Assembly (NCBI GenBank): GCA_015231955.1 | Contig: JADGAN010000003.1 | Location: 25,908-89,907, forward strand | Length of the DNA stretch: 64,000 bases | Direction: 5' to 3' | From: Oligoflexia bacterium | GTDB taxonomy: Bacteria; Bdellovibrionota; Bacteriovoracia; Bacteriovoracales; Bacteriovoracaceae | Part shown: piece by piece, positions 63,232-64,000 of the stretch | How positions within the stretch are numbered: position 1 is the first letter of the stretch | Layout of the letters: every line of letters starts with the position of its first letter | The notes under the pieces: model-generated | Databases searched by the model: none | Seen by the model: the letters and a program-made list of their open reading frames with translations, nothing else | Told to the model about the DNA's origin: nothing | Position numbers and translations under genes: made by a program

Positions 63232-64000
63232 TTAGTTGTCGATGTATGACTTTAGCAGTTTTGCTCTACTAGGATGGCGAAGTTTTCGGAGCGCTTTGGC
63301 TTCAATTTGACGAATGCGCTCGCGAGTAACAAAGAAATCTTGTCCAACTTCTTCCAGTGTATGATCAGATTTCTCACCTATGCCAAAACGCATACGTAAT
63401 ACTTTTTCTTCTCGCGGTGTAAGTGTGGAAAGAACCATTCTTGTTTGCTCGGAAAGGGTAATATTCATGACCGCTTCTTGAGGAGAGATAATTTTTTTAT
63501 CTTCGATAAAATCACCCAAGCTGCTATCCTCTTCTTCACCAATCGGTGTTTCTAGTGAGATAGGCTCCTTGGAAATCTTTAATACTTTTTTGATTTTATC
63601 AACAGGGAGATCCATCTTCTCTGCAATCTCTTCTGGGCTTGGCTCACGTCCTAGCTCTTGAATCAGCTGGCGGGAGGTGCGCACAAGTTTGTTGATAGTT
63701 TCGATCATGTGCACGGGAATACGAATAGTGCGGGCCTGATCGGCAATAGCACGAGTAATGGCCTGGCGAATCCACCAGGTGGCGTAGGTGGAAAATTTAT
63801 AGCCGCGGCGGTACTCAAATTTGTCCACCGCCTTCATTAGTCCGATATTACCCTCTTGAATGAGGTCAAGAAATTGTAAACCACGATTGGTGTATTTTTT
63901 TGCAATAGAAACGACCAAGCGTAAGTTGGCCTCTACTAGTTGCGATTTTGCTCGATCGGCTTTCTCCTCGCCCTTGAGAATGATTTTATAGACGCGCTCG
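63232..64000 (-). CDS. rpoD: RNA polymerase principal sigma factor (RpoD), C-terminal part
   Basis: The frame stays open to the window edge, so the 5' end is cut. Region 2 is complete: [40 protein letters not shown] (RpoD box), [20 protein letters not shown] and [20 protein letters not shown]. Region 3 has [20 protein letters not shown]. Region 4 has [14 protein letters not shown] and [20 protein letters not shown]. This is the housekeeping sigma-70 type. TTG at 63918 is an internal codon, not a start. The next gene on the same strand is the SNF2 helicase. Confidence 0.96.
   Translation of the reverse strand, partial: ERVYKIILKGEEKADRAKSQLVEANLRLVVSIAKKYTNRGLQFLDLIQEGNIGLMKAVDKFEYRRGYKFSTYATWWIRQAITRAIADQARTIRIPVHMIETINKLVRTSRQLIQELGREPSPEEIAEKMDLPVDKIKKVLKISKEPISLETPIGEEEDSSLGDFIEDKKIISPQEAVMNITLSEQTRMVLSTLTPREEKVLRMRFGIGEKSDHTLEEVGQDFFVTRERIRQIEAKALRKLRHPSRAKLLKSYIDN

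Noticed and set aside
63232-63918. A complete short sigma factor starting at 63918
   Set aside because: The codon at 63918 is an internal TTG. The RpoD reading frame continues with conserved residues to the window edge, so the gene is partial rather than short.
1-64000. CRISPR arrays, tRNA or rRNA genes
   Set aside because: I looked for spaced palindromic repeats and for rRNA or tRNA landmarks in the gaps between genes and saw none. Short tandem repeats at 12530 and 40241 have no spacers.

Overview
The window is a typical bacterial chromosome segment, about 40 % GC by eye and densely coded. It starts and ends inside genes (rpsM at the left, the principal sigma factor at the right). Family content suggests a Gram-negative bacterium of the Bdellovibrionota / former Deltaproteobacteria type: a GT9 heptosyltransferase, RseP, an rpsB-tsf-pyrH-frr-uppS-cdsA-rseP cluster, HslVU, a sigma-54 activator, an MCP-like receptor, many exported proteins of unknown family, and secreted nuclease/phospholipase-type enzymes. 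This placement is an inference; no rRNA or tRNA gene was seen.

Left part (1-19 kb): end of the alpha operon (rpsM', rpsK, rpoA, rplQ; rpsD is absent between rpsK and rpoA), then galE and a DksA/TraR zinc-finger gene on the minus strand. These are followed by an exported DsbA-like protein with a CxxS site, a 647-residue coiled-coil protein, argC-argB, and an FmdB zinc ribbon. Next come a 2-oxoacid:ferredoxin oxidoreductase carried on two fused polypeptides, a lone carbamate kinase, a secreted PLD-fold enzyme, and a group of unrecognised genes that includes a methyltransferase with a signal peptide.

Middle (19-38 kb): a tightly packed nusB - unknown - GT39 - hslV - hslU cluster, then a full lysine/diaminopimelate operon asd-lysC-dapB-dapA-dapD-lysA. 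The 3' end of lysA is followed by the main accessory spot of the window. A toxin-antitoxin-like pair is bracketed by the real lysA end and a decayed 383-bp second copy of it. After that come remnants of two different transposases, a long stem-loop, a secreted 14-blade WD40-type protein, a broken minus-strand gene and a secreted NUC-type endonuclease. A sigma-54 activator and a convergent heptosyltransferase gene follow.

Right part (38-64 kb): etfB-etfA-acyl-CoA dehydrogenase (fatty-acid oxidation with its electron acceptor), an MCP-like protein, and a valyl-tRNA synthetase of the archaeal/rickettsial/actinobacterial sequence type. Then come typA (convergent), two unknown exported proteins, a possible 55-residue ORF overlapping the start of ftsK, and ftsK itself. 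The translation/membrane cluster rpsB to rseP follows, and finally a SWIM/SNF2 helicase downstream of rpoD on the minus strand.

The first 87 bases are an exact inverted copy of an rpoA segment fused to the middle of rpsM. This looks like a chimeric contig end rather than biology. The best candidates for something undescribed are the lysA-tail duplication around the toxin-antitoxin-like pair, the large Cys/Trp-free coiled-coil protein, and the exported methyltransferase neighbourhood.
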